Part shown: piece by piece, positions 25,047-33,769 of the stretch | Layout: every line of letters starts with the position of its first letter | How positions within the stretch are numbered: position 1 is the first letter of the stretch | NCBI RefSeq assembly: GCF_000685035.1 | Contig: NZ_BAYB01000014.1 | Span: 124,001-188,000 of the forward strand | Length of the DNA: 64,000 nucleotides | Direction of reading: 5' to 3' | From: Paraburkholderia ferrariae NBRC 106233 | GTDB lineage: Bacteria > Pseudomonadota > Gammaproteobacteria > Burkholderiales > Burkholderiaceae | The notes under the pieces: generated by a model | The model's input: the letters and a program-made list of their open reading frames with translations, nothing else | What the model was told of the DNA's origin: nothing | Databases searched by the model: none | Translations under genes and position numbers: made by a program

Positions 25047-25928
25047 TCAGCGCGGCTTCTTCTCCGGCAGCGGAATCCATTCGGTTTCGCCCGGGACATG
25101 CCCCATTTCCTGGCGCGTCCACGCGGCTTTCGCGGCCTCGATCTTCTCGCGCGAGCTGGCCACGAAGTTCCATTCGATGAAGCGCTCGCCTTCGAGCCTT
25201 TCGCCGCCCAGCAGCATCACGCGCGCCCCGCCCGGGGAGGCGAGCGTGACGGTTTCGCCCGGCACGAGCACGGCCATCGTGGCGGGGTCGAGGGGCGTGC
25301 CGTCGATCGACAGATCGCCTTCCACGAGATACACGCCGCGCTCTTCGTGCCCGGCATCGAGCGCGACCGTGCCGCCCGGCGCGAAATCGGCGGCCACGTA
25401 GAGCGTGCCGGAGAACGTTTCGACCGGCGACGTCGCACCGAACGCCGTGCCCGCGATCACGCGCAGGGTGACGCCGTCGCGCTCGATCTCCGGAAGCGTG
25501 TCGGCGGCGTGGTGGAAGAACGAAGGCTCGGTGTCCTCGTGGTCGAGCGGCAGCGCCACCCAGGTCTGGATGCCGTGCATGGCGAGGCCCGTGGCGCGGC
25601 TCTCCTCGGGGGTGCGCTCGGAGTGGACGATGCCGCGGCCGGCGGTCATCCAGTTGACGTCGCCGGGGACGATCTTCTGCTCTGAGCCGATGCTGTCGCG
25701 GTGCATGAGCGCGCCGTCGAAGAGATAGGTGACGGTGGCGAGCCCGATATGCGGGTGCGGGCGCACATCGACGCCGCTGCCCGGTTCGAGCGTGGCGGGG
25801 CCCATGTGGTCGAAGAAGATGAACGGCCCGACGAGGCGGGCGGCGAGCGCGGGCAGCACGCGCCGCACGAGCAGGTTGCCGATGTCGCGCGTATGGGGCT
25901 TGAGGACCGCTTTGATCGATGAGGACAT
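25047..25928 (-). CDS. Pirin family protein
   Basis: A 293-residue bicupin. The N-terminal cupin carries the metal-binding HPHIGLATVTYLFDGALMHRDS motif and GRGIVHSE; the C-terminal pirin domain ends with ERFIEWNFVASSREKIEAAKAAW. Bacterial pirins often have quercetin dioxygenase-like activity or bind regulators, but the role here is unknown. Starts at the ATG at 25928; the frame extends upstream only through a low-complexity repeat. Confidence 0.93.
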   Translation of the reverse strand: MSSSIKAVLKPHTRDIGNLLVRRVLPALAARLVGPFIFFDHMGPATLEPGSGVDVRPHPHIGLATVTYLFDGALMHRDSIGSEQKIVPGDVNWMTAGRGIVHSERTPEESRATGLAMHGIQTWVALPLDHEDTEPSFFHHAADTLPEIERDGVTLRVIAGTAFGATSPVETFSGTLYVAADFAPGGTVALDAGHEERGVYLVEGDLSIDGTPLDPATMAVLVPGETVTLASPGGARVMLLGGERLEGERFIEWNFVASSREKIEAAKAAWTRQEMGHVPGETEWIPLPEKKPR

Positions 25929-26242
25929 GGCGCTTCCTTGACGGACCGGTGGGGATGCAGGCGGCGCAGGCAGCGAGCCGCGCGGGCAGGCGCTCATTCT
26001 AACGCCCGCTGCGCGTGCGGCGCTGGGTGGTGCTGGGTGCTGCTGGCGTTGTGCCCGCTGCTGCCGGTGTTGCCCGCTGTTGCCAGGTGTTGCCAGGTGT
26101 TGCCCGCTGCTGCCCGCTGTTTCCAGGTGCGGCCCGCTATTGCCTTGCGTTCCCCGGGTGCCGCCAGGCCGCGCTTGCACTTCGGCGAGGGCTGCGCGGT
26201 ACACTCGCCCATTCGACAAGAACGAGGCTGGGGGAGGAGGCG
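25929..26242. other. Pirin-eamA divergent intergenic region
   Basis: This 314-base gap between divergent genes is dominated by a 10-bp tandem repeat (26053-26151). A GGGGAGGAGG ribosome site for eamA stands at 26231-26240. Long open frames cross it but are repetitive and unlike any protein I know. Confidence 0.5.
26053..26151. repeat. 10-bp helically phased tandem repeat upstream of eamA
   Basis: Ten consecutive units close to GCC(C/A)G(C/G)TGTT, one of them a base short. Examples are GCCAGGTGTT twice at 26082-26101 and GCCCGCTGTT at 26112-26121. The period matches one DNA turn. It lies between divergent pirin and eamA. Confidence 0.8.
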
Positions 26243-27139
26243 ATGTCGCCGAAGGATCTGCTGCTCGCGCTGGTGGTGGTGCTGGCGTGGGGTGTGAATT
26301 TCGTGGTGATCAAGGTGGGCCTGCACGGCGTGCCGCCGATGCTGCTGGGCGCGCTGCGCTTTCTGCTGGCCGCCTTTCCGGCCGTGCTGTTCGTGAAGCG
26401 GCCGAAGCTGCCGTGGAAATGGCTCTTTGCCTACGGCGCGACGATCTCGTTCGGCCAGTTCGCCTTTCTCTTCTCGGCCATGTACGTGGGCATGCCCGCG
26501 GGGCTCGCGTCGGTGGTGCTGCAGGCGCAGGCGTTCTTCACGCTCGGTTTCGCCGCCATGTTCCTCGGCGAGCGCTTCCATGCGCAAAACGCGATCGGCC
26601 TCCTGATCGCAGCGGGCGGACTCGCGCTGATCGGGCTGCAATCGGCGCCGGGCGGCGGTGCGCAGGCCATGACGCTGGCGGGCTTCGTGCTCACGCTCTG
26701 CGCCGCGGTGATGTGGGCGCTCGGCAATATCGTCACGAAGAAGGTGGGGAAGGTGGATCTGGTCGGGCTCGTGGTGTGGGCGAGCCTGATTCCGCCGCTG
26801 CCGTTTCTCGTGCTTTCGTATTTCGTCGAAGGGCCGCAGCGCATCGTGACCGCGCTCGAAGGGATCGGCGGGTCTTCCGTGCTGGCGGTGGTTTATCTCG
26901 CCTTCGTCGCCACGCTGCTCGGCTACAGCCTGTGGGGGCGGCTCCTCTCGAAGCATCCGGCCAGCCAGGTGGCGCCGTTCTCGCTGCTCGTGCCGATCAT
27001 CGGGCTCGCCTCGGCCTCGGTGCTGCTCGGCGAGCAGCTCACCGCCGCGCAGATCGGTGGCGCGGCGCTGGTGATGGCGGGGCTCGTCGTCAACGTGTTC
27101 GGCGGCTGGGTGCGGCAGCGGCTCGCGGCGGCACGCTGA
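26243..27139 (+). CDS. eamA: EamA-family drug/metabolite transporter
   Basis: A 298-residue, ten-helix exporter made of two EamA repeats (about residues 5-135 and 150-285). The first begins LLLALVVVLAWGVNFVVIKVG; the second has an ALGNIVTKKVGK loop and ends in SVLLGEQLTAAQIGGAALVMAG. It resembles the E. coli cysteine/O-acetylserine exporter EamA (YdeD) rather than RhaT or DMT nucleotide-sugar carriers. The start ATG is 2 bases after a GGGGAGGAGG stretch. The substrate is not provable from sequence. Convergent with amiC. Confidence 0.87.
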   Translation: MSPKDLLLALVVVLAWGVNFVVIKVGLHGVPPMLLGALRFLLAAFPAVLFVKRPKLPWKWLFAYGATISFGQFAFLFSAMYVGMPAGLASVVLQAQAFFTLGFAAMFLGERFHAQNAIGLLIAAGGLALIGLQSAPGGGAQAMTLAGFVLTLCAAVMWALGNIVTKKVGKVDLVGLVVWASLIPPLPFLVLSYFVEGPQRIVTALEGIGGSSVLAVVYLAFVATLLGYSLWGRLLSKHPASQVAPFSLLVPIIGLASASVLLGEQLTAAQIGGAALVMAGLVVNVFGGWVRQRLAAAR

Positions 27140-27221
27140 GCGAAGCCGGGCAGCGTTAGACGAAGCAGGACGAAGCGCGCGCCGCGCGGCCTTGCGGCCC
27201 GCGCGGCGCTGCTTCGGCGCA

Positions 27222-28769
27222 TTACGTCATGCGGCTCTTCGCCAGCGGCGGATTCGCCGCGAAATAGCGCTTGATGCCCTTGAGAATGGCGTTGGCCATC
27301 TGGTCGCGGTAGGCGTCGTCGTTCAGGCGCGTCTCTTCTTCCGGGTTGCTGATGAACGCGGTCTCCACGAGGATCGACGGAATGTCGGGCGCCTTGAGCA
27401 CCGCGAATCCCGCCTGCTCGACCGAGCCCTTGTGCAGCTTGTTGATGTCGCCGATCTCGTTGAGCACGAAACCGCCGTAGCGCAGCGAGTCGCGGATCTG
27501 CGCCGTCGTCGACATGTCGAAGAGCGCGCGGTTCACGGCCGCGTCGGCGGTCTGCACGCTGATGCCGCCGATCTGGTCCGACGAGTTTTCCTTGTTCGCC
27601 ATCCAGCGCGCGGCCGCGCTCGACGCCCCGTGCTCCGAGAGCGCGAACACCGAGGAGCCGCGCGCGAGCGGCGTGGTGAACGCATCGGCGTGGATCGAGA
27701 CGAAGAGGTCCGCGCTCACGCGGCGCGCCTTCTGCACGCGCACGTTGAGCGGCACGAAGAAGTCGGCGTCGCGCGTCATCATCGAGCGCATGTTGGGCTG
27801 CGCGTCGATCTTCGCGCGCAGCTTCTTCGCGATGTCGAGCGCGATGTGCTTTTCGTAGGTGCCCGCGCTGCCGATCGCGCCCGGGTCCTCGCCGCCGTGG
27901 CCCGGATCGATGGCGACGGTGAGCAGGCGCACGGTGCCGCCCCGGGTGGATTTCGGCGTGACGAAGCCGTAGTCGTCGTTGCTGCTGCTGTCGTCGCCGT
28001 TCTGCGCGAGTGCCTGGGCGGACTGCTGGGGCGGGCGCGGCACCTGCGGAACGGCGCGCGGCGCGGCCGGGCGCGAGGATGCCGGGCCGCCCGTGTCGTT
28101 CTGCGCGTAGCGCTGGAAGAACGCGTCGCTGCCGTCGGATCCCTGGGGCGCCCGCGCGCCGGGCGGCGGCGTGGGTGCCGCCGTCGGGCCCGCGAGCGTC
28201 GAAGGCGGCACGTCGTGCTGGGTCGCGTCGAACTGCTGCTGCTTCTTTTCGGTCTGCGCGAGCAGATCCATCATCGGATCGGGCGCGACGGCCGGGTACA
28301 GGTCGAACACGAGCCGGTACCTGTACGAACCCACGGGTTGCAGCGTGAACACCTGCGGCTTCACCGACCCCTTGAGGTCGAACACCATGCGCACCACGTG
28401 GGTCTGATACTGGCCCACGCGCACCGCCTGGATCTGCGGGTCGTTCGGCGTGATCTTGGAGACGAGGTTCTTGAGCGCGTCGTCGAGGTCGAGGCCGTTG
28501 ATATCGACGACGAGCCGGTCCGGCGCCTGCAGCATCTGCTGCGTGGTGGCGAGCGGCTGGTCCGATTCGATCGTGACGCGCGTGTAGTCGCGCGCGGGCC
28601 ACACGCGCACGCCGAGCACCGAGGTCGCCCATGCGAGGCGCGGACCCGCGAGCCCGAGCACGAGCGTGGAAGCGCCCGCCTTCAGGATCTGCCGGCGCCG
28701 CCAGTTGTGCGTGGCGGTGGCCGCGGATTCGATCGAGCGGAACGGTTTGATTAACATCTTTCTAGACAT
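27222..28769 (-). CDS. amiC: N-acetylmuramoyl-L-alanine amidase AmiC (Tat-exported)
   Basis: A 515-residue periplasmic amidase that cuts the peptide off septal peptidoglycan during daughter-cell separation. A twin-arginine signal (WRRRQILKAGA then LVLGLAGPRLAWA) lies at about residues 22-50. An AMIN septum-targeting domain follows (WPARDYTRVTIESDQPL), then a long Pro/Gln/Ala linker, then the zinc amidase_3 domain: DPGHGGEDPGAIG, the FVSIHADAF His segment, and LVETAFISN with the catalytic Glu. The gene overlaps the end of tsaE by 19 bases with the start at 28769 (AGGAAAGG upstream), or by 7 with the ATG at 28757. This tsaE-amiC coupling is common in proteobacteria. Confidence 0.94.
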   Translation of the reverse strand: MSRKMLIKPFRSIESAATATHNWRRRQILKAGASTLVLGLAGPRLAWATSVLGVRVWPARDYTRVTIESDQPLATTQQMLQAPDRLVVDINGLDLDDALKNLVSKITPNDPQIQAVRVGQYQTHVVRMVFDLKGSVKPQVFTLQPVGSYRYRLVFDLYPAVAPDPMMDLLAQTEKKQQQFDATQHDVPPSTLAGPTAAPTPPPGARAPQGSDGSDAFFQRYAQNDTGGPASSRPAAPRAVPQVPRPPQQSAQALAQNGDDSSSNDDYGFVTPKSTRGGTVRLLTVAIDPGHGGEDPGAIGSAGTYEKHIALDIAKKLRAKIDAQPNMRSMMTRDADFFVPLNVRVQKARRVSADLFVSIHADAFTTPLARGSSVFALSEHGASSAAARWMANKENSSDQIGGISVQTADAAVNRALFDMSTTAQIRDSLRYGGFVLNEIGDINKLHKGSVEQAGFAVLKAPDIPSILVETAFISNPEEETRLNDDAYRDQMANAILKGIKRYFAANPPLAKSRMT

Positions 28770-29338
28770 GCCTTTCCTGATGCGCTGTATGCGTAAGCGG
28801 TGAGCACGCGACCCTCGCCCTCGTCGCCGGGTTCGAGCGCGAACACGAGGTCCGGCACGCCGAGCAGGCCACCCGCGCGTTGCGGCCATTCGACGAGACA
28901 CACCGCGCCGGCCGCGAAATATTCGCGAAAGCCGGCGTCGGCCCATTCGGCCGGATCGCTGAATCGGTACAGATCGAAGTGATAGAGCTGGAGTTCCCCA
29001 TTCGGGGTGGCGACCGTGTACGGCTCGACGAGCGTATAGGTGGGGCTGCGCACGCGGCCCGCGTGCCCGAGGGCGCGCAGCGTGGCGCGCACGAGCGAGG
29101 TTTTGCCGGCGCCCAGGTCGCCTTGCAACTGCACGTGCAGGCCGCTAAAACGCGGGATTTCGGCGGCGCCGGCGGGGTGGGCGGCGTTTGCGCGTACGCC
29201 TTCGAGCGCTTCGGCGAAGCGCTGGCCGAACGCGTCGGTGGCCGCCGCATCCGCCAGTGCGAAGCGGCGTTCGAGCAGAACGGGGGCCGGCGCGTGCTGC
29301 GCTGGAGGTTGACCGGGCGTGACGGGCTGGACGGGCAT
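28751..29338 (-). CDS. tsaE: tRNA t6A ATPase subunit TsaE
   Basis: A 195-residue P-loop ATPase that resets the TsaB-TsaD complex during t6A37 synthesis on ANN-decoding tRNAs. Walker A is GDLGAGKTSLVR; SPTYTLVEPY and the LYHFDLYRFSDPAEW Walker B-like segment follow, then VCLVEWPQRAG. The N-terminal 40 residues before the core are variable. Start at 29338; the frame extends further as an antisense shadow of queG. The tsaE and queG starts are only 20 bases apart on opposite strands. TcdA, acting after t6A formation, is encoded 5 kb away. Confidence 0.93.
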   Translation of the reverse strand: MPVQPVTPGQPPAQHAPAPVLLERRFALADAAATDAFGQRFAEALEGVRANAAHPAGAAEIPRFSGLHVQLQGDLGAGKTSLVRATLRALGHAGRVRSPTYTLVEPYTVATPNGELQLYHFDLYRFSDPAEWADAGFREYFAAGAVCLVEWPQRAGGLLGVPDLVFALEPGDEGEGRVLTAYAYSASGKACLERC

Positions 29339-29358
29339 TACTCTCGTAAAATGACGTG

Positions 29359-30813
29359 ATGAACCGCAGTCCATCGCCTTCCTCTTCAAGCTCCGCGCAC
29401 GCTCTCGCCGACGTGGACGGCTTTGCGCCCGCTGCGGCGCATGCCGCCGCCACGACGTGCGAGCCGGCCGCGGCGTCTTCGACGGCTGGCGCGGCCGGGA
29501 CCGGTGCGCCGCAACTCGCCGCGCTCGCGGCACGCATCCGGGCGTGGGGGCGCGAACTGGGGTTCGGTGCGGTCGGTATCAGCGATACCGACCTCGCGCA
29601 TGCCGAAGCGGGCCTCGCCGCATGGCTCGAAGCGGGCTGCCACGGCGAGATGGATTATATGGCCAAACATGGGATGAAACGCGCGCGGCCCGCCGAGCTT
29701 GTGGCCGGCACGCGACGCGTTATTTCCGTGCGCATGGCCTATCTGCCGGCCGCGACGCTCGCGCCGGCGTCCGTGAGCGAGCCGTCGAATGGAGCGGGAA
29801 AGGCAGGCGAAAGTGCTTCGCAAGATGCGGCGCGTTCGGCCAATGCTTCGGCCAACACTTCGGGCGACGCTTCGGCCAACGCTTCGGCCGACTGGCGCGA
29901 GCGCGAGCGACGGCGCTTGGCCGATCCGCAGGCCGCCGTCGTGTCGATCTACGCGCGCGGCCGCGACTATCACAAGGTGCTGCGCGCGCGTTTGCAGCAG
30001 CTTGCCGAGCGCATCGAAGCCGAAATCGGCGGGTTCGGTCACCGCGTGTTCACCGATTCGGCCCCGGTGCTGGAGGTGGAACTCGCGCAGAAAGCGGGCA
30101 TAGGCTGGCGCGGCAAGCACACGCTGCTCTTGCAGCGCGACGCCGGCTCGCTGTTCTTTCTGGGCGAAATCTATGTCGATCTGCCGCTGCCGACCGACGC
30201 TGAAACCGCCGCTGAGACATCCGCGGAAAGCGCCGCACAAGCCTCGATTCCCGCGGTGCCCGCGCCCGCGCCCGCGCCCGCGCCCGGGACGCAGGGCGCG
30301 CACTGCGGCAGTTGCACGCGCTGCATCGGCGCATGTCCCACGGGCGCGATCACGGAACCGTATCGCGTGGATGCGCGGCGCTGCATTTCGTATCTCACGA
30401 TCGAGTTGCAGGGGAGCATTCCGCTCGAGATGCGCGAGCTCATCGGCAATCGCGTGTACGGCTGCGACGATTGCCAGATCGTGTGTCCGTGGAACAAGTT
30501 CGCGCAGGCGGCGCCCGTTGCCGACTTCGACGTGCGGCATGGGCTCGATCGCGCGACGCTCGTCGAGCTCTTTGGCTGGAGCGCGCAGCAATTCGACGAG
30601 CGTATGCAGGGCAGCGCGATCCGCCGCATCGGTTACGAGCGCTGGTCGCGCAATATCGCGGTGGCGATGGGCAATGCGCTGCGCGTGGCGCAGCCGGCCA
30701 ATGCGCTGGACGGTGCGGCCCGCGAGGCTATCGTTGCGGCGTTGCGCGTGCGCGAGCACGACGCATCGGCGCTGGTGCGCGAGCACGTCGGATGGGCGCT
30801 GGAAGCGGCATGA
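29359..30813 (+). CDS. queG: Epoxyqueuosine reductase QueG with repeat-bearing insert
   Basis: A 484-residue cobalamin- and [4Fe-4S]-dependent enzyme performing the last step of queuosine synthesis on tRNA. Conserved parts: GFGAVGISDTDL, GEMDYMAKHGMKRARP, the catalytic FTDSAPVLE segment, the two cluster motifs CGSCTRCIGACPTGAI (from residue 316) and YGCDDCQIVCPWNK, and C-terminal HEAT-like helices. It is about 100 residues longer than E. coli QueG owing to a 50-residue Ala/Ser leader, a 40-50-residue insert before ADPQAAVVSIYARGRDYH made of SANA-like repeats, and an Ala/Pro stretch before the first cluster. The ATG at 29359 is chosen; a GTG precedes it directly. Confidence 0.92.
   Translation: MNRSPSPSSSSSAHALADVDGFAPAAAHAAATTCEPAAASSTAGAAGTGAPQLAALAARIRAWGRELGFGAVGISDTDLAHAEAGLAAWLEAGCHGEMDYMAKHGMKRARPAELVAGTRRVISVRMAYLPAATLAPASVSEPSNGAGKAGESASQDAARSANASANTSGDASANASADWRERERRRLADPQAAVVSIYARGRDYHKVLRARLQQLAERIEAEIGGFGHRVFTDSAPVLEVELAQKAGIGWRGKHTLLLQRDAGSLFFLGEIYVDLPLPTDAETAAETSAESAAQASIPAVPAPAPAPAPGTQGAHCGSCTRCIGACPTGAITEPYRVDARRCISYLTIELQGSIPLEMRELIGNRVYGCDDCQIVCPWNKFAQAAPVADFDVRHGLDRATLVELFGWSAQQFDERMQGSAIRRIGYERWSRNIAVAMGNALRVAQPANALDGAAREAIVAALRVREHDASALVREHVGWALEAA
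29844..29893. repeat. 12-bp tandem repeat in queG
   Basis: Roughly four degenerate units of GCTTCGGCCAAC in frame, encoding Ala-Ser-Ala-Asn-like tetrapeptides (SANASANTSGDASANASAD). It sits in a QueG insert absent from the enteric enzyme. Confidence 0.75.
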
Positions 30814-30956
30814 CATCGCATGAAGCGGCATCTAACGGCATGAAGCATGCCTAAAGCAGCACGAACAAGCGTGAATGGGCACGCAGCGGCCCGGGCAACG
30901 GCAACCCCGCGGCAAGCGGAATATCGAACCGGGCGGCAACGACGGAGGCAATCATC

Positions 30957-31430
30957 ATGTACAACGCGGTAATCGAGGCGCCCTTCGGCAAGGTGGGCAT
31001 CCGCACGGGCGCCGGAGCCCTGCGCGAGATCGTCTATCTGCCCGCCGCGACCGGGGCCGTGACGCCCGATTGCGAACTCGCGGCGCGCGTGGCCGGGCAG
31101 ATCGAGCGCTACTTCGACGACGCCTCCGTGGCCTTCGACTTGCCGCTCGCCGCGCTCGGCACGCCGTTTCAGCGGCGCGTGTGGCAGGGCATCAGCGCGA
31201 TCGATGCGGGCGAGGTGCTGACCTACGGCGAACTCGCGCGGCGCATCGGCAGCGACTCCGCGCGCGCGGTCGGCCAGGCGTGCGGGTCGAACCGCTTCCC
31301 GCTCGTGATTCCGTGCCATCGCGTGGTGTCGGCGAGCGGCATCGGCGGCTTCGCGCATCACGGCGGCGAAGGCTTCTTTCGCGACGTGAAGCGCTGGCTG
31401 CTGGCCCACGAAGGCGTATCGATCCGATGA
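30957..31430 (+). CDS. ogt: Methylated-DNA--protein-cysteine methyltransferase
   Basis: A 157-residue suicide enzyme repairing O6-alkylguanine by transferring the alkyl group to its own Cys. The active-site PCHRV motif places the acceptor at Cys120; the helix-turn-helix with arginine finger (YGELARRIGSDSARAVGQACGSN) precedes it. Without an Ada N-terminal domain it is of the Ogt/AGT type. Its TGA overlaps the xerD ATG as ATGA, so the two are translationally coupled. Confidence 0.96.
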   Translation: MYNAVIEAPFGKVGIRTGAGALREIVYLPAATGAVTPDCELAARVAGQIERYFDDASVAFDLPLAALGTPFQRRVWQGISAIDAGEVLTYGELARRIGSDSARAVGQACGSNRFPLVIPCHRVVSASGIGGFAHHGGEGFFRDVKRWLLAHEGVSIR

Positions 31431-32422
31431 CGAAGGCGACAACCCCGCTCGCGACGCTCGTAGCCCCCGGCACGGAGGCCGACGAAGCGCACGCCGACGC
31501 CCCCGCGCTGACGCCCGAATCGAGCGCGGCGCTCGACCAGAGCCTGCTCGCCATCGACACCTTCTGTGACGCGATGTGGCTCGAACACGGCCTCTCGCGC
31601 AATACGCTCGACGCCTACCGGCGCGACCTCAAGCTCTTTTCGGCGTGGCTCGCGCGCAAACGGTCGGCCACGCTCGACATGACCGACGAGAACGATCTCT
31701 ACGCCTACAGCGCGGTCCGCAAAGAAGACAAATCGACTTCGGCGAACCGGCGGCTTTCGGTGTTCCGCCGCTATTACGGCTGGGCGCTGCGCGAGCGGCG
31801 CGTGAGCGCCGATCCGACCGTGCGCGTGCGTTCGGCGAAACAGCCGCCGCGCTTTCCTTCCACGCTCACCGAAGCCCAGGTCGAGGCGCTGCTCGGCGCA
31901 CCCGACGTGAGCACGCCGCTCGGCCTGCGCGACCGCACGATGCTCGAACTGATGTACGCGAGCGGCCTGCGCGTGACCGAGCTCGTGACGCTCAAGACCG
32001 TGGAGGTGGGCCTGAACGAGGGCGTCGTGCGCGTGCTGGGCAAGGGCGCGAAGGAGCGCCTGATCCCGTTCGGCGAGGAGGCCCATGCGTGGATCGAGCG
32101 CTACCTGCGCGAGTCGCGGCCCGCGCTGCTCGGCGCGCGCACGTCCGATGCGCTCTTCGTCACGGCCCGCGCCGAGGGCATGACGCGCCAGCAGTTCTGG
32201 CACATCATCAAGCGCCATGCGGCCGCGGCCGGCGTGCATGCGCCGCTTTCGCCGCACACCATGCGCCACGCGTTCGCCACGCACCTGCTCAATCACGGCG
32301 CGGACCTGCGCGTCGTGCAACTGCTGCTCGGCCACAGCGATATTTCCACCACGCAGATCTACACCCACGTCGCTCGCGAACGCCTGCGGCTTCTGCACGC
32401 GAAGCACCATCCGCGAGGGTAG
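31427..32422 (+). CDS. xerD: Tyrosine recombinase XerD
   Basis: A 331-residue site-specific recombinase acting with XerC at dif to resolve chromosome dimers. The N-terminal SAM-like core-binding domain (LSRNTLDAYRRDL) is followed by the catalytic domain with SGLRVTELVTL (first Arg), GKGAKERLIPF (Lys), HTMRHAFATHLL (His-x-x-Arg), LGHSDISTTQIYTH (His and the nucleophilic Tyr). A 30-residue Ala/Thr-rich leader makes it longer than E. coli XerD. The start overlaps the ogt stop by four bases. The DNA-repair neighbour and lack of a mobile-element context favour XerD over a phage integrase. Confidence 0.93.
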   Translation: MTKATTPLATLVAPGTEADEAHADAPALTPESSAALDQSLLAIDTFCDAMWLEHGLSRNTLDAYRRDLKLFSAWLARKRSATLDMTDENDLYAYSAVRKEDKSTSANRRLSVFRRYYGWALRERRVSADPTVRVRSAKQPPRFPSTLTEAQVEALLGAPDVSTPLGLRDRTMLELMYASGLRVTELVTLKTVEVGLNEGVVRVLGKGAKERLIPFGEEAHAWIERYLRESRPALLGARTSDALFVTARAEGMTRQQFWHIIKRHAAAAGVHAPLSPHTMRHAFATHLLNHGADLRVVQLLLGHSDISTTQIYTHVARERLRLLHAKHHPRG

Positions 32423-32463
32423 GCCGCGCCGCGATTTGCGCTGTGCGCCATTACAATGCGCCG

Positions 32464-32955
32464 ATGCGCAAATCGAAACACGTCTCCGAAACGCCCGCCA
32501 CGCAGATGCTGCGCCGCGCGGGCGTCGCGTTCGGCGAGCATCCCTACGAGTACGTCGAGCATGGCGGCACGGCCGAGTCCGCGCGCCAGCTCGGCGTGGA
32601 CGAGCATCGCGTCGTGAAGACGCTCGTGATGGAAGACGAGCACGCCAGGCCCCTCATCGTGCTGATGCACGGCGACTGCAAGGTGTCCACCAGGAACCTC
32701 GCGCGCCAGATCGGCGCGAAGCGCGTGGAGCCCTGCAAGCCCGAAGTGGCGAACCGGCATTCGGGCTATCTGGTGGGCGGCACCTCGCCCTTCGGCACGA
32801 AGAAGACGCTGCCCGTGTATGTCGAATCGACGATCCTCGAACTCGACGAAATCTGGCTCAACGGCGGGCGCCGCGGCTACCTGGTGAGCCTCGCGCCCGC
32901 CGTGCTCGTTTCGCTGCTCGGCGCGAAGCCCGTGCAGTGCGCGAGCATGGAGTGA
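32464..32955 (+). CDS. ybaK: Cys-tRNA(Pro) deacylase YbaK/EbsC
   Basis: A 163-residue member of the YbaK/ProX editing family that hydrolyses Cys wrongly attached to tRNA-Pro. Visible family parts are HRVVKTLVM, the conserved Lys in GDCKVSTRNLAR, GYLVGGTSPFGTKKTLPVY and LNGGRRGYLVSLAP. Length is standard. It lies 41 bases downstream of xerD on the same strand. Confidence 0.92.
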   Translation: MRKSKHVSETPATQMLRRAGVAFGEHPYEYVEHGGTAESARQLGVDEHRVVKTLVMEDEHARPLIVLMHGDCKVSTRNLARQIGAKRVEPCKPEVANRHSGYLVGGTSPFGTKKTLPVYVESTILELDEIWLNGGRRGYLVSLAPAVLVSLLGAKPVQCASME

Positions 32956-33145
32956 CGGCCGCGCGCGGCGACCCCGGCGGACTCCCGCAGCGGGTTCCTC
33001 CGCGGGCTCCTCTGCCGGTTCCTCGGTAGCTTCCCTGATTCGCACTCACCCCGCGCCGCGCTTCGGTAGAATGGGCGCCTTCGCGCGTCCCGCCCGGCCT
33101 CGCTGGCCGCGCCGCGCGCCTCCTACCAATCACCGGGCTTCGTGC

Positions 33146-33769
33146 ATGTACAACCTGATCGTCGCCGTTCTTGCCTATCTGATCGGCTCGGTTTCGTTCG
33201 CCGTGATCGTGAGCGCCTCGATGGGCCTCGCCGATCCGCGCTCCTACGGCTCCGGCAATCCCGGCGCGACCAACGTTCTGCGCAGCGGCAACAAGAAGGC
33301 CGCGATCTTCACGCTGATCGGCGACGCGTTCAAGGGCTGGGTGGCCGTGTGGCTCGCCGCGCGGTTCGGCCCGCATTTCGGGCTCGGCGATGAAGCCGTC
33401 GCGCTCGCGGCCATCGCCGTGTTCCTCGGCCACCTGTACCCGGTGTTCTTCCGCTTCCAGGGCGGCAAGGGCGTGGCCACCGCCGCGGGCGTGCTGCTCG
33501 CGATCCATCCGGTGCTGGGGCTCGCCACGCTGCTCACGTGGCTCATCGTCGCGTTCTTCTTCCGCTACTCTTCGCTGGCGGCACTCGCCGCCGCCGTGTT
33601 CGCGCCGATCTTCGACGTGTTCCTGTTCGGCCCGCACGTCATCGCGCTCGCCGTTCTCGCCATGAGCGTGCTGCTGTTCTGGCGCCATCGTGCGAACATT
33701 TCCAAGCTGATCGCCGGCCAGGAAAGCCGCATCGGCGACAAGAAGAAAGCGGCCGGCGCCGGGCAGTAA
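33146..33769 (+). CDS. plsY: Glycerol-3-phosphate acyltransferase PlsY
   Basis: A 207-residue inner-membrane acyltransferase that uses acyl-phosphate to acylate glycerol-3-phosphate, the first step of phospholipid synthesis. The three cytoplasmic-loop motifs are present: GSGNPGATNVLR, GHLYPVFFRFQGGKGVATAAG, and a late WRHRANISKL segment. Hydrophobic helices span the rest. The frame extends 25 codons upstream of 33146, but MYNLIVAVLAYLIGS is the normal family start. Confidence 0.96.
   Translation: MYNLIVAVLAYLIGSVSFAVIVSASMGLADPRSYGSGNPGATNVLRSGNKKAAIFTLIGDAFKGWVAVWLAARFGPHFGLGDEAVALAAIAVFLGHLYPVFFRFQGGKGVATAAGVLLAIHPVLGLATLLTWLIVAFFFRYSSLAALAAAVFAPIFDVFLFGPHVIALAVLAMSVLLFWRHRANISKLIAGQESRIGDKKKAAGAGQ

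Noticed and set aside
26053..26151. CRISPR-like reading of the 10-bp repeat
   Set aside because: Units are directly adjacent without spacers and far too short; no cas genes.
27173..27216. GC-rich hairpin between eamA and amiC as a terminator
   Set aside because: The inverted repeat (GCGCCGCGCGGCC and its near-complement) has a one-base bulge and no T-tract on either strand, so I did not list it.
31427..32422. XerD considered as a phage or island integrase
   Set aside because: Sequence and length fit chromosomal XerD, it is coupled to ogt, and no attachment repeats, tRNA or mobile genes lie nearby.
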